Assembly (NCBI GenBank): GCA_965232455.1
Contig: OZ246981.1
Span: 1,860,001 to 1,924,000, forward strand
Source: JBFGFX01 sp965232455
Lineage (GTDB): Bacteria; Pseudomonadota; Gammaproteobacteria; Steroidobacterales; Woeseiaceae
Direction of reading: 5' to 3'
Length of the DNA stretch: 64,000 nt
This document shows, in pieces, positions 1 to 7,289 of this stretch (position 1 is its first letter; each line of letters begins with the position of its first letter). The notes under the pieces are model-generated. The model made no database searches and was not told the origin of the DNA. It worked only from the letters and a program-made list of their open reading frames with translations. A program made the position numbers and the translations under genes.

Positions 1-480
1 ACCCAGGTGAAAATACAGGAGCGAACCCGCGCCGCTCATGAGCAACGCGGATCGTCCGAAACAGTGGCTGGCCCGCTGGAAGAACTCGATCTTTTCCTCC
101 AGATCGATTTTCCGGACCCGGCCGCTGGCGAGATACTCCAGCGTGGAGGCAACTTCTTCGACGTAGTCGACAACGAGCTGCTTCGTGCCGAACTTTGCTT
201 TTTGATACAGGGCCGGCCGGCCCATGCCGCCCATGTTTCCGTGGATGCCCTCGTTCAACGCGAACAGAAGGCCGTGTGAATCGCTTTTGGCGCGTAACGC
301 ACGAAGCCGGTCGAGACGGTCGCGGATGGCCGCATAATCGTAACGGGACGACTCGTCCGCCGCCCTCCAGGCATCGAGCTTCTTTTTCTTGTCATAGCGC
401 TTCGCGGCCTCGGCCCACTGTTCGTAGGTCTCGGCCGACGCCAGGTCTTTCTCTAGTTTCGTGGACAAATCCAATACCAA
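1..480 (-). CDS. Patatin-like phospholipase with N-terminal DUF3336 domain (5' part only)
   Basis: The minus strand encodes 160 residues that run off the left edge of the window. The start chosen is a TTG at 480-478 with GGAG at 488-491 just upstream; no ATG is better placed. The N-terminal part is rich in charged helices and contains an AETYEQWAEAAKRYD segment and an NEGIHGNMGGMGRPALY segment, as in DUF3336, the leader domain of bacterial patatins and yeast Tgl3/4/5 lipases. The last residues, SGAGSFLYFHLG, look like the glycine-rich oxyanion loop that opens the patatin domain. The catalytic Ser-Asp dyad would lie outside the window. Expected role is acyl-ester hydrolysis of lipids, by family membership only. 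Confidence 0.8.
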   Translation of the reverse strand, partial: MVLDLSTKLEKDLASAETYEQWAEAAKRYDKKKKLDAWRAADESSRYDYAAIRDRLDRLRALRAKSDSHGLLFALNEGIHGNMGGMGRPALYQKAKFGTKQLVVDYVEEVASTLEYLASGRVRKIDLEEKIEFFQRASHCFGRSALLMSGAGSLLYFHLG

Positions 481-785
481 GCTGGGACTCCTTGCATCAG
501 GGCCGAAGCAAACCGGGCATGGCACGCCGGCCCGTCGCGATTATCCATTGGCGGGCTCCGGTAAGCCAGCCGGATAGGTCTCAAAACCGGATTAGGTAAA
601 GCGCGACCGATCGTATTTCACCTCCTTTAATGGAGGTGAATCCCTCCCGCTTCAAGCCTCTGCGGCATATCTATCTAGCGCACTCGACGATCAGGGGTGG
701 TGACAGCCGGGACACCGCCGGGTGAGGTACGATAGCCGATAGAATTCCGAATACCGGGCACATCGGAAACGAGGGACAGACCGTC
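481..785. other. Divergent intergenic region between the patatin gene and the 786 gene
   Basis: These 305 bases separate two divergently read genes and should hold both promoters. The only clear structure is the 9-bp inverted repeat at 617-640, described separately. A TACGAT and a TAGAAT hexamer at about 728-745 could serve as -10 elements for the rightward gene, but no convincing -35 pairs with them. No ORF or RNA gene is recognised. Confidence 0.5.
617..640. repeat. Perfect 9-bp inverted repeat containing anti-SD and SD sequences
   Basis: TTCACCTCC, a 6-base spacer TTTAAT, and GGAGGTGAA form a perfect palindrome between two divergent genes. The left arm contains the anti-Shine-Dalgarno core CACCTCC and the right arm the SD consensus GGAGGTGA. 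No T-tract follows, so it is a poor terminator; an operator or RNA stem are the likelier readings. Confidence 0.5.
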
Positions 786-1490
786 GTGAGTCAGCTAATC
801 ATAGTTTTCCTGTTCACGGCGGTATATCTCGGCGTCTGGGTGACGCTCGGTGTCATGGCAATACGTCAGGCCAAGGCAGGGTCTTTTTGGCGGTTTTCCA
901 ATCCGGTCTCCTACCTCCTTATCGTTATCACCGCGTTTCCGCTCTGGTACCTCCTCGGATATCTGGTATCGCCGACCTACGCCAAGTTTCGAGCCGCCTG
1001 CGCAAACGACGTTGAACTCAATGTCGTCCGCCCGTATCCGACCCGGACGACGTACTCGGTACTGTGCTTCGAGGTCAAGCGGGCTGTCTTTGACGGCCAC
1101 TACGACGAGGGCGTATGCCTGCGGGATTTGACAAAAATAAAGGCGGTTCTGATTCGCCGCATCGTACCGACCCCAGGCGAGTGCGACGGCCCGCAAAATG
1201 ACGCTTGCTTCAGCGTAGAGCCGACCGAACTCCCCTCATTCGCGTACAGAACGGTCGCCCGCGCCGTCGAAAGGTCCGACAACAAGCTGTTCGCGGATTA
1301 CATGGTGAGCCGGCAAACGGATTTCGTCGATCAGACAGGGGAACTGTTGGCGTATAAACGAACCTACAACCACTATCCTCATGGACGCCTGAGCACGCTC
1401 ACAGGCCTGCTGACGAAACGACACAGCTCGTTGTGCACCTACGATGGGCACGGCGACGAACGCATGCGCAAAATGTATCCGCCGGAGTGA
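786..1490 (+). CDS. Hypothetical membrane-anchored protein, 234 aa
   Basis: The gene starts with GTG at 786, preceded by a GAGGGA ribosome-binding site about 8 bases upstream. Two hydrophobic segments at residues 3-24 and 41-62 should form a membrane hairpin. They are followed by a soluble domain of about 170 residues with six cysteines (near 72, 94, 111, 133, 141 and 217), so disulfides are possible if it faces the periplasm. I do not recognise a family. It stands alone between divergent and convergent neighbours, and no functional partner is evident. Confidence 0.6.
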   Translation: MSQLIIVFLFTAVYLGVWVTLGVMAIRQAKAGSFWRFSNPVSYLLIVITAFPLWYLLGYLVSPTYAKFRAACANDVELNVVRPYPTRTTYSVLCFEVKRAVFDGHYDEGVCLRDLTKIKAVLIRRIVPTPGECDGPQNDACFSVEPTELPSFAYRTVARAVERSDNKLFADYMVSRQTDFVDQTGELLAYKRTYNHYPHGRLSTLTGLLTKRHSSLCTYDGHGDERMRKMYPPE

Positions 1491-1494
1491 CTCC

Positions 1495-1510
1495 CGTTAC
1501 CGCGGTAACG
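1495..1510. repeat. 16-bp perfect palindrome after the 786 gene
   Basis: CGTTACCGCGGTAACG begins four bases after the stop codon of the 786 gene. It would form a short stem in RNA but lacks a following T-run, so it is only a weak candidate for a terminator between this gene and the convergent gene ending at 1608. Confidence 0.35.
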
Positions 1511-1607
1511 CGCCACGAAAGTGTCCGGTTTGTACATAGACAGATTCGCCGGTGAGCAAACCTGACATCGTTTCTAACGATACATACCAACCAGAAACGG
1601 ACTCCGA

Positions 1608-2108
1608 TCAGTAAATTCCGCGTTCAACTCGCCCGTCGTCATGCGGTTTCACCGCGGACAGGACGCTCTTCCTATCAAGCCGATCGGGTACAACACCGAT
1701 GGCGACAGATTGTCCCCAACAAAACTCGTCGCGAAGCGCGTTTTCAAGTTCATCATGTGCACTGTCCTCGAAAACGTGATACCAAGACTGACTACCCATG
1801 GTGATCAGGCTGGTACGCACTACGGCCCAGTCCGTACCATCGGGTATTCGTGATTTCGCTTCCGCTATCAACACATCATCCGTGATGCCTCGAATCGGAA
1901 ACTGAGACATACGAAAAACCTCCACGCTGGTCTGCGGCGAAAGTTCATCAACACGATAGAAGAAAGACTCTGACGACTCAAAAAATTCATACGACCTGCT
2001 GCCGGCACCCGCGTGAAACCGAAACAGGGCGACGATCTCACCTACTGACTCGAGAACTTCACTGATACCGCGAGCAAACTCGGTGCTTGAGGTAGAAAGG
2101 TTGTCCAT
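1608..2108 (-). CDS. Hypothetical protein, 166 aa
   Basis: A cytoplasmic-looking protein with an ATG start at 2108, no signal peptide and no membrane segment. It is acidic through most of its length and has aromatic runs such as YEFFESSESFFYRVDEL. I do not recognise a domain. It converges with the 786 gene and lies at the edge of the low-GC pocket at 2.1-2.85 kb, so it may belong to the same accessory segment. Its size and acidity would also fit an immunity-type protein, but nothing in the sequence demonstrates this. Confidence 0.5.
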   Translation of the reverse strand: MDNLSTSSTEFARGISEVLESVGEIVALFRFHAGAGSRSYEFFESSESFFYRVDELSPQTSVEVFRMSQFPIRGITDDVLIAEAKSRIPDGTDWAVVRTSLITMGSQSWYHVFEDSAHDELENALRDEFCWGQSVAIGVVPDRLDRKSVLSAVKPHDDGRVERGIY

Positions 2109-2466
2109 GGCTAATCGTCCACGAATGTAGTTCCAACGTTCGCTGGTGCGTCATGATTGTTTGAAATTCTTGTACGCCAACCAATAGTGATGCAAACCTA
2201 TGTAACACGAGGCAGCTATATACCCAGGAACGCTATTGCGCAAGAATTGAGTGCCATAAAACTTTAAGAATCTGATAAGAAAAAAATGGTGGCATAAGGG
2301 AGTAGAAAAGTCCGACCCCTACTTTCTGGTACCACGTTCGTACTCCTACGTTCGCCTACCTACGACCCCAATTTTATACCTCTATTTGGTGTCAGATATA
2401 TTTGACATATTAGGACGCTTACACTCTAGTGAGCTTCCACTGATTAAAGCAGAATTGGAGAAATCT
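2109..2466. other. Low-GC intergenic stretch upstream of the secreted protein gene
   Basis: These 358 bases are visibly richer in A and T than the rest of the window, including an A7 tract near 2281. At 2308-2321 lies AAAGTCCGACCCCT, the inverse of the GGTCGGA motif found after the next gene at 2806-2818. The first part of the reading frame of the next gene extends back to 2386, but that stretch lacks a ribosome-binding site. No RNA gene or transposase remnant is recognised. Confidence 0.45.
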
Positions 2467-2796
2467 ATGCGAGCATTAGTCCTGATGTTAGTTGTCGTTT
2501 CAATGTTCTTTTCCGTCCGTGTTTTAGCTGAGGACCGAACGGGGCATATCACTTTGCTTCGAGCAAGTTCGGATTCTACACAGCATCCTGCGCACAACAG
2601 GGACATCATGACCTTTAAACTGAGCGTTTCTCTTCACGTAAACTGCACGTGGCTAAGACTGAATTCGAACAACAGCTATTTTGCATCGACCCTTCTGATG
2701 GCCAGATCTGCTGAAAAATTAGTAAGAGTATGGTACGACGAGAATAGCGCTATTTCGGGGACATGCGAGGCATATACAATTGAGGTCATAGATTAG
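2467..2796 (+). CDS. Small secreted protein with one predicted disulfide
   Basis: The start chosen is the ATG at 2467, preceded by GGAG six bases upstream. It gives a clean signal peptide (MRALVLMLVVVSMFFSVRVLAED, cleaved after ALA-like LA) and a 110-residue precursor. The frame is open back to 2386, but the extra residues have no ribosome-binding site. The mature part has two cysteines, in the contexts HVNCTWLRL and SGTCEAYTI, and a middle stretch SYFASTLLMARSAEKLVRVWYD. This layout, a Cys near the middle, an LLMARS-like helix and a C-terminal Cys, resembles small secreted proteins common in Vibrio and Shewanella, some likened to toxin B subunits. That comparison is from memory. Base composition is lower in GC than its neighbours, suggesting transfer. 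Confidence 0.6.
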   Translation: MRALVLMLVVVSMFFSVRVLAEDRTGHITLLRASSDSTQHPAHNRDIMTFKLSVSLHVNCTWLRLNSNNSYFASTLLMARSAEKLVRVWYDENSAISGTCEAYTIEVID

Positions 2797-2884
2797 GCGG
2801 GGTAAACGGGTCGGATCCAGTATTCAATCAATCGGCACCGATCCATTGTTTTCGGAGCTGTGACTACGGCCATCCTCCGCATCA

Positions 2885-3505
2885 TCAAGCGGCACAGAAG
2901 CTGAATTTTCGCGTTATCGCTCCAATTTCTTCCAGGTTGCGACTTGATGCCCTGAGCACCGACCAATATCGGGCACCTCCGGTCGTTTCACCGTTTACGG
3001 ACGCCACCGCGCCGTCAGCCTCAACCCAGGTTGCGAGTATCCGCGCAGCGCAGGAAAGATTGACCGCAGGATCATGAAGATCTTTCGCGGTAACGATCTT
3101 ACAGCCGTACCGTCTTTGTTTTGCGCTTTCGACCGAAAGCTGGAGCAGCCCTCTGCTGATGACCCGATCGCCGTTCCCGTCCCTCAGTTCTTCCATGAAA
3201 ACCGTTTCCGGGTTGAAATTGCTCTCGAACTTCGCCATCGCCGACAGCAACCCCGCCCAGAACATGACTCGGAAATCGGGTCCCAGCGTCGGATAGCGCG
3301 GACAGAACGTTTGTATGTCTTCCGGCAATTGATCGGAAAGAGACGTCGCCGCGACGGCGCTCTCCGTAACCTGCGTCCAGGTTCCGCCGCCGTTTACATG
3401 AGACCACGCTGCGTAGTTTTCAGGCGGCGCTTGCTCCCGACCGATCTGACACGAGGCCAGCAGCATGACCAGCATTGCGCCGATTATTCGGTTTACACAA
3501 TTCAT
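2885..3505 (-). CDS. Lipoprotein with lytic transglycosylase (SLT)-like domain
   Basis: The 206-residue product begins with a type II signal peptide ending in the lipobox LLASC (Cys19), so it should be anchored in a membrane facing the periplasm. The three short motifs of SLT-fold transglycosylases are recognisable: MAKFESNFNP with the probable catalytic Glu94, SRGLLQLS around 118-124 in place of the usual GLMQ, and NLSCAARIL around 149-156. The expected reaction is cleavage of the MurNAc-GlcNAc bond of peptidoglycan with 1,6-anhydro product. It is shorter than Slt70 or MltC and carries extra cysteines at 68, 135, 152 and 204. No operon partner is apparent. Confidence 0.7.
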   Translation of the reverse strand: MNCVNRIIGAMLVMLLASCQIGREQAPPENYAAWSHVNGGGTWTQVTESAVAATSLSDQLPEDIQTFCPRYPTLGPDFRVMFWAGLLSAMAKFESNFNPETVFMEELRDGNGDRVISRGLLQLSVESAKQRRYGCKIVTAKDLHDPAVNLSCAARILATWVEADGAVASVNGETTGGARYWSVLRASSRNLEEIGAITRKFSFCAA

Positions 3506-3532
3506 CAGACACTCAGGATTGCGAGCCCCTGC

Positions 3533-3880
3533 CTACTCCGACCAGACCGCCAACTCGTTGCCGTTCGGATCGATGAAGTGGAACCGCCGACCGCCCGGAA
3601 ACGCGAAAATCGGTTTTGCAATCTCGCATCCGAGCTCCTTGATTTTCTGCTCGGTCTGCTCGAGTCCCTGATGGTAGAGGACGACCAACACCCCGCGTGA
3701 GCCGGACGCTTCTGTTTCGGTCGTAAAACCGCCGTCCACACCGGCGCCGGAGAAACTGGCGTAATTGGGGCCGTAGTCGGTGAAATCCCACCCGAACGCC
3801 GCACCGTAAAACTGTTTCGTCCGCTCCATGTCAACGGACGGAAGCTCAATGTAGTTGATGGTGTTGTTTTGGTTGGTCAT
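3533..3880 (-). CDS. VOC (glyoxalase/bleomycin-resistance fold) family protein
   Basis: The start is the ATG at 3880 with GGAGG six bases upstream; the frame continues to 3910 without a better site. The 115-residue product is one vicinal-oxygen-chelate module: IELPSVDMERTKQFYGAAFGW opens the first beta-alpha unit, and HFIDPNGNELAVW closes the second, with the terminal Asp-Pro-x-Gly-Asn typical of this family. Such single-domain members dimerise and bind a metal or small ligand; the substrate cannot be read from sequence. It is transcribed away from the MerR region and separated from the 4030 gene by about 150 bases. Confidence 0.85.
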   Translation of the reverse strand: MTNQNNTINYIELPSVDMERTKQFYGAAFGWDFTDYGPNYASFSGAGVDGGFTTETEASGSRGVLVVLYHQGLEQTEQKIKELGCEIAKPIFAFPGGRRFHFIDPNGNELAVWSE

Positions 3881-4029
3881 GGACAGCCTCCAAGCTGAAT
3901 GCTTGAACATTCTACGTGAGCGCTACTGACAGCAGGTGGCAGCAGGCCGGCGCCCCACCACGGGTAACGCTCCATCACGCGGGCCAGAAACGACGATTCG
4001 CCTGCGCAGCAGCGGCACAACCATAAGCT

Positions 4030-4461
4030 CTACTCGTCCGGCACCTTGACGAAATCCGTGAGCCTCTTGTCGAAAATCACGGCAAGAAGCACCAGGACGG
4101 CCATGAAGAGGTGCGAGACCGTCAGTATGTTCATCCCGATAACGAAGTCCGACCCGTCCAACCGTTCAACGATTCTGTTCACCAACAGACTGTCGAGACA
4201 GCAAGGGTCCGTGGCAAGACGCGCTATCTCCTGGTTGATCAGGTTCACGAAATTGAGCTGCGTTTTCGTCACCAGATAGTTGACGGCGGCAAACCCGGAG
4301 TAAACGGTCAACAATGCCGTTTTTTCCGAGCGCCTCAATGGCCGGTCCACGTAAACGATGCCGCCAAAAATAGCCATGTGTATGGTTATGAACAGACCCC
4401 ATTGGATGTCGGCACGATTGGCCGCCGAATTAGCCAAGTCGAATAATTCGTAGAGAGTCAC
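4030..4461 (-). CDS. Small integral membrane protein of unknown function
   Basis: A 143-residue protein with hydrophobic segments at about residues 20-38, 48-65 and 106-127, suggesting three membrane spans. A Cys-Cys pair lies between the second and third (TDPCCLDSLL). I do not recognise a family. It lies immediately downstream of the MerR-family gene ending at 4497, on the same strand and 35 bases away, so the two could be co-transcribed. Confidence 0.5.
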   Translation of the reverse strand: MTLYELFDLANSAANRADIQWGLFITIHMAIFGGIVYVDRPLRRSEKTALLTVYSGFAAVNYLVTKTQLNFVNLINQEIARLATDPCCLDSLLVNRIVERLDGSDFVIGMNILTVSHLFMAVLVLLAVIFDKRLTDFVKVPDE

Positions 4462-4496
4462 GTAGCTGCTCCATTCGGGGAAATCGAATCCAACGG

Positions 4497-4955
4497 TCAG
4501 TCCGCCAATCGATGGTGACTGTCCGCGCTTTTAATCCTGGGGCGCCTCGAGCGCCGTCCCGGACGCCGTTTTTCGACGACGTTCAGAATTCTCAGGAACT
4601 TCGGGCACTCCATGTGGCTGGGCGCCGGACAAGCAGCCGCGTGACGCAGACCGTCACGCATTGCGGTCAGCCGCCGGATGGTGTCGTCGATTTCGTCCGC
4701 CTTGGCCGAGAGCCTTTGGCGGTCGATCACCGGACTGTCGTCCAGGGCGAACATACCCGCGATTTCCTCCAGCGAAAAGCCCGCTTCACATCCCAGCGCG
4801 ATCAGCGACAGGCGTCGCAGAACGCCCGGATCGAACACCCGCCTCAAACCGTGGCGGCCGGTCGAGCGGATCAGCCCTTTCTCTTCGTAAAAGCGCAGCG
4901 TTGACGCAGGGAATCCGGAGCGCCGGACAACCTCGCCGATATCCAGCTCGTTCAT
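4497..4955 (-). CDS. MerR-family regulator with a CueR-like cysteine loop
   Basis: The start is the ATG at 4955; its ribosome-binding site GAGG lies inside the shared operator. The N-terminus is a MerR winged helix (IGEVVRRSGFPASTLRFYEEKG, residues 6-27). A dimerisation helix covers about 78-105, and the effector loop is A-A-C109-P-x6-C117-P. Spacing of the two cysteines equals that of the Cu(I)-binding loop of CueR, and an ungapped alignment places Ser74 at the position of CueR Ser77. SoxR needs four cysteines for its 2Fe-2S cluster, and they are not present. The gene is divergent from the DUF2938 gene and probably activates it. Ligand unknown; a soft metal or metalloid is an inference. Confidence 0.85.
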   Translation of the reverse strand: MNELDIGEVVRRSGFPASTLRFYEEKGLIRSTGRHGLRRVFDPGVLRRLSLIALGCEAGFSLEEIAGMFALDDSPVIDRQRLSAKADEIDDTIRRLTAMRDGLRHAAACPAPSHMECPKFLRILNVVEKRRPGRRSRRPRIKSADSHHRLAD

Positions 4956-4957
4956 GC

Positions 4958-4988
4958 TTGACCTCAAGTTAACTTGAAGTGGCAAAAT
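4958..4988 (+). promoter_or_regulatory. MerR/SoxR-type promoter-operator with 19-bp spacer
   Basis: TTGACC at 4958-4963 and CAAAAT at 4983-4988 act as -35 and -10 elements with exactly 19 bases between them, the over-long spacing that MerR-family activators untwist. The spacer contains the 14-bp perfect palindrome TCAAGTTAACTTGA (4964-4977), very close to the operator core of the soxS promoter. It reads toward the DUF2938 gene, and the regulator's own ribosome-binding site overlaps it, so bound regulator may also affect its own expression. Confidence 0.85.
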
Positions 4989-5030
4989 ACTGCGGCCTGG
5001 GTGTCAAAGCAAGCGTCGGAAGAAATGATC

Positions 5031-5540
5031 ATGGGTATCGAAAACGCGCATATTCTCGCCACGGTTGCAATCGGACTGGGCGCAACCCTCGTTATGGATC
5101 TCTGGGCGCTGTTCCTGCGGCGCGCCTTCGGTGTGTCCTCGCTCAACTATTGTTTGGTGGGACGCTGGCTCCACCACATGCCTGAGGGTACGTTCAGACA
5201 CACGAACATTGCCGCAGCGCCGAAAAAGTCCGCTGAATGCGTGACAGGCTGGATCGCACACTATCTCATCGGCATCGCGTTTGCGTTCATGCTCGTGGCG
5301 GCGACGCTGGGACGCTGGCTGGAGAATCCCACGCTGTTGCCCGCGTTGGGCATGGGGGTGAGTACGGTCCTTTTCCCGTTTCTGATCATGCAACCGTCCT
5401 TGGGCCTTGGTGTTGCCGCATCGAGAACGCCCAGTCCAACTCGGACCAGACTCAAGAGCTTGATGTCCCATTCGGTATTCGGCGTCGGTCTCTATTTCTC
5501 CGCGTTTCCGGTGAGTTACCTGATGTGCACCTACACCTGA
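5031..5540 (+). CDS. DUF2938 family membrane protein
   Basis: The ATG at 5031 has a GGAAGA ribosome-binding site; earlier in-frame ATGs at 4974 and 5025 overlap the promoter or lie too close to that site. The 169-residue product has four hydrophobic segments (about 7-25, 75-97, 102-123 and 145-165). Family hallmarks seen are ATLVMDLWALFLRR near the start, SLNYCLVGRWLHHMPEG, FRHTNIAAAP, and MQPSLGLGVAASRTP near the end. Its biochemical function is not known to me. The divergent MerR regulator and the operator between them suggest inducible expression in response to a ligand of that regulator. Confidence 0.85.
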   Translation: MGIENAHILATVAIGLGATLVMDLWALFLRRAFGVSSLNYCLVGRWLHHMPEGTFRHTNIAAAPKKSAECVTGWIAHYLIGIAFAFMLVAATLGRWLENPTLLPALGMGVSTVLFPFLIMQPSLGLGVAASRTPSPTRTRLKSLMSHSVFGVGLYFSAFPVSYLMCTYT

Positions 5541-5637
5541 CGGTTACCGGCACACGGAGACCGGTTTTCGCAATCACCGGCACGACGTCGCGAGGCGCTG
5601 CAAGACCCAAACCCTAAAATAGAAGAAAGGAGAAAAC

Positions 5638-6279
5638 ATGGACGCCGCTTATTGGCACCAGAGATGGAAAAACAGCGATATCAGTTTCCATGAGATGGAA
5701 AGTAACACCGGACTGGTCAGACATTTCGAGAAACTCGCCGTTGCCGAAGGCAGCCGGGTGTTCGTCCCGCTGTGCGGTAAAACACTCGATATCGCCTGGC
5801 TTCTTTCAACGGGCTATCGCGTTGTTGGTATCGAACTGAGCGAACTGGCGATCGAACAACTGTTTGCCGAGCTTGGGTTACTGCCGGCGGTGACGGAAAC
5901 CGGCAAGTTCAGGAAATTCAGCGCGAAAAACATCGACATCTTTGTCGGCGACATATTTGACGTATCCAAATCGACCCTTGGCCCGGTCGCCGCCGTTTAC
6001 GATCGAGCGGCCTTGGTGGCTCTGCCCGAAGAGACGCGCAGACGATATGCGGCGCACCTGGTCGAGATCACGGCCAATGCACCGCAGTTGCTGATCACCT
6101 TCGTGTACGACCAGTCCTTGATGGAAGGACCCCCGTTTTCATTGAGCGCGGCCGAAGTGGACGAGCATTACGGAGGCAGTCACGCGGCGACGTCCGTTGA
6201 ATGCTCGGACATACCGGGTGGGCTGAAGGGTATATGTCCGGCAAAAGCGGAGGTTTGGCTCTTGAAAAACCGCCGGTAA
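5638..6279 (+). CDS. tpm: Thiopurine S-methyltransferase family protein (Tpm)
   Basis: A 213-residue SAM-dependent methyltransferase with a strong ribosome-binding site (AAAGGAGAAAAC before the ATG). Diagnostic TPMT signatures are the N-terminal YWHQRWKN, the SAM-binding FVPLCGKTLDIAWL with GYRVVGIELSE, and VYDRAALVALP. Bacterial Tpm enzymes methylate thiopurines in vitro and convert selenite and tellurite to volatile methyl compounds, giving metalloid resistance; that role is from family knowledge. The gene begins 97 bases after the DUF2938 gene on the same strand with no obvious terminator between, so it could share the MerR-controlled promoter. Confidence 0.9.
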   Translation: MDAAYWHQRWKNSDISFHEMESNTGLVRHFEKLAVAEGSRVFVPLCGKTLDIAWLLSTGYRVVGIELSELAIEQLFAELGLLPAVTETGKFRKFSAKNIDIFVGDIFDVSKSTLGPVAAVYDRAALVALPEETRRRYAAHLVEITANAPQLLITFVYDQSLMEGPPFSLSAAEVDEHYGGSHAATSVECSDIPGGLKGICPAKAEVWLLKNRR

Positions 6280-6484
6280 CTGCGAGTTTGTGGGTGTTCA
6301 ATTTACGTGCAACACTGCACGGAACAAAACGAGTGCCAGGCTTGCGTCTTCCGTGAGTAACAAAGAGCCTGAACTGATTCACGGGAGAAGTTTTCGCCAA
6401 GTAGTGATGGTGCAGCCCGGATGACAGACGGCGCCGGACTCGACCGAGGCAAACCGGCCTGCGCCGAATCAAGGGCGGTGAGTT

Positions 6485-7231
6485 ATGAACCTCGTGAGTG
6501 AATACAAACGGCAATTCGGCTGGCGCGACTGGTCGACGATCCTGAACGCATTGCCTCCGCTGCAAAATCAGGTCGTCCTCGATCTCGGGTGCGGAGTGGG
6601 TGACCTCGCAGCCGAACTGGCGAATCGTGGCGCCCGCGTCATTGGCTTCGACATGAACGAGCAACTCCTCCAGCAGGCGGAATCCACGGAGATTCCGAAC
6701 GCCGAGTTCCGGCTACACGACCTGCGCCGGCCGATCGACGTTGCGCTCACGGCACACGGCCTTTGGTCCAGCTATTCTGCGGCATATTTCCCGAATCTAC
6801 CTACGACGCTGGCGGCATGGGCGAACAGCCTCAAGCCAGGAGGGTGGGTCGCACTGACGGAAATCGACGACTTTTTCGGACACGAACCGCTCAGCGACCG
6901 GACGAAGGCGACGCTCGACGCGTTCGCTCAGGACGCGCTGACGGCCGGACGGTACGATTTTCACATGGGCCGTAAACTGCGTGGGTATCTGGAGCAATCG
7001 GGATTTACCGTCACGAAAACGCTGACACCCAAAGACCAGGAACTCTCGTTCGATGGGCCGGCCCGCCCCGACGTACTCGACGCCTGGCGCGCCCGGTTCG
7101 ACCGGATGAAAGTGCTCCGTGAGTTCTGCGGCACGGACTTCAACCTCGTGCGGGAGGAGTTCCTCGAATGCCTGACCCGCGCCGACCATCGTTCCATCGC
7201 CAAGGTTTTCTGCTGCATCGCCATCAAATAA
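6485..7231 (+). CDS. Class I SAM-dependent methyltransferase
   Basis: A 248-residue protein with a Rossmann methyltransferase core. Motif I is VVLDLGCGVGDLAAEL (about residues 30-45), followed by the acidic ribose-binding end of strand 2 in RVIGFDMNEQ and a motif-III-like LKPGGWVALTEIDDFF. The substrate-recognition half, after residue 130, is not one I can assign. The start ATG at 6485 follows GGTGAGTT. It lies 205 bases after tpm; that gap shows no clear terminator, so co-transcription is possible but unproven. Confidence 0.8.
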   Translation: MNLVSEYKRQFGWRDWSTILNALPPLQNQVVLDLGCGVGDLAAELANRGARVIGFDMNEQLLQQAESTEIPNAEFRLHDLRRPIDVALTAHGLWSSYSAAYFPNLPTTLAAWANSLKPGGWVALTEIDDFFGHEPLSDRTKATLDAFAQDALTAGRYDFHMGRKLRGYLEQSGFTVTKTLTPKDQELSFDGPARPDVLDAWRARFDRMKVLREFCGTDFNLVREEFLECLTRADHRSIAKVFCCIAIK

Positions 7232-7289
7232 CGCGATCACAATTCGCGCAAACAGGACCGTGCTATACCAGCGAAAACCCGCTGCCCCG

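Noticed and set aside
7..599. Two plus-strand reading frames over the left end
   Set aside because: They lie antisense to the DUF3336/patatin frame, which has family motifs and a ribosome-binding site; the plus-strand products have neither.
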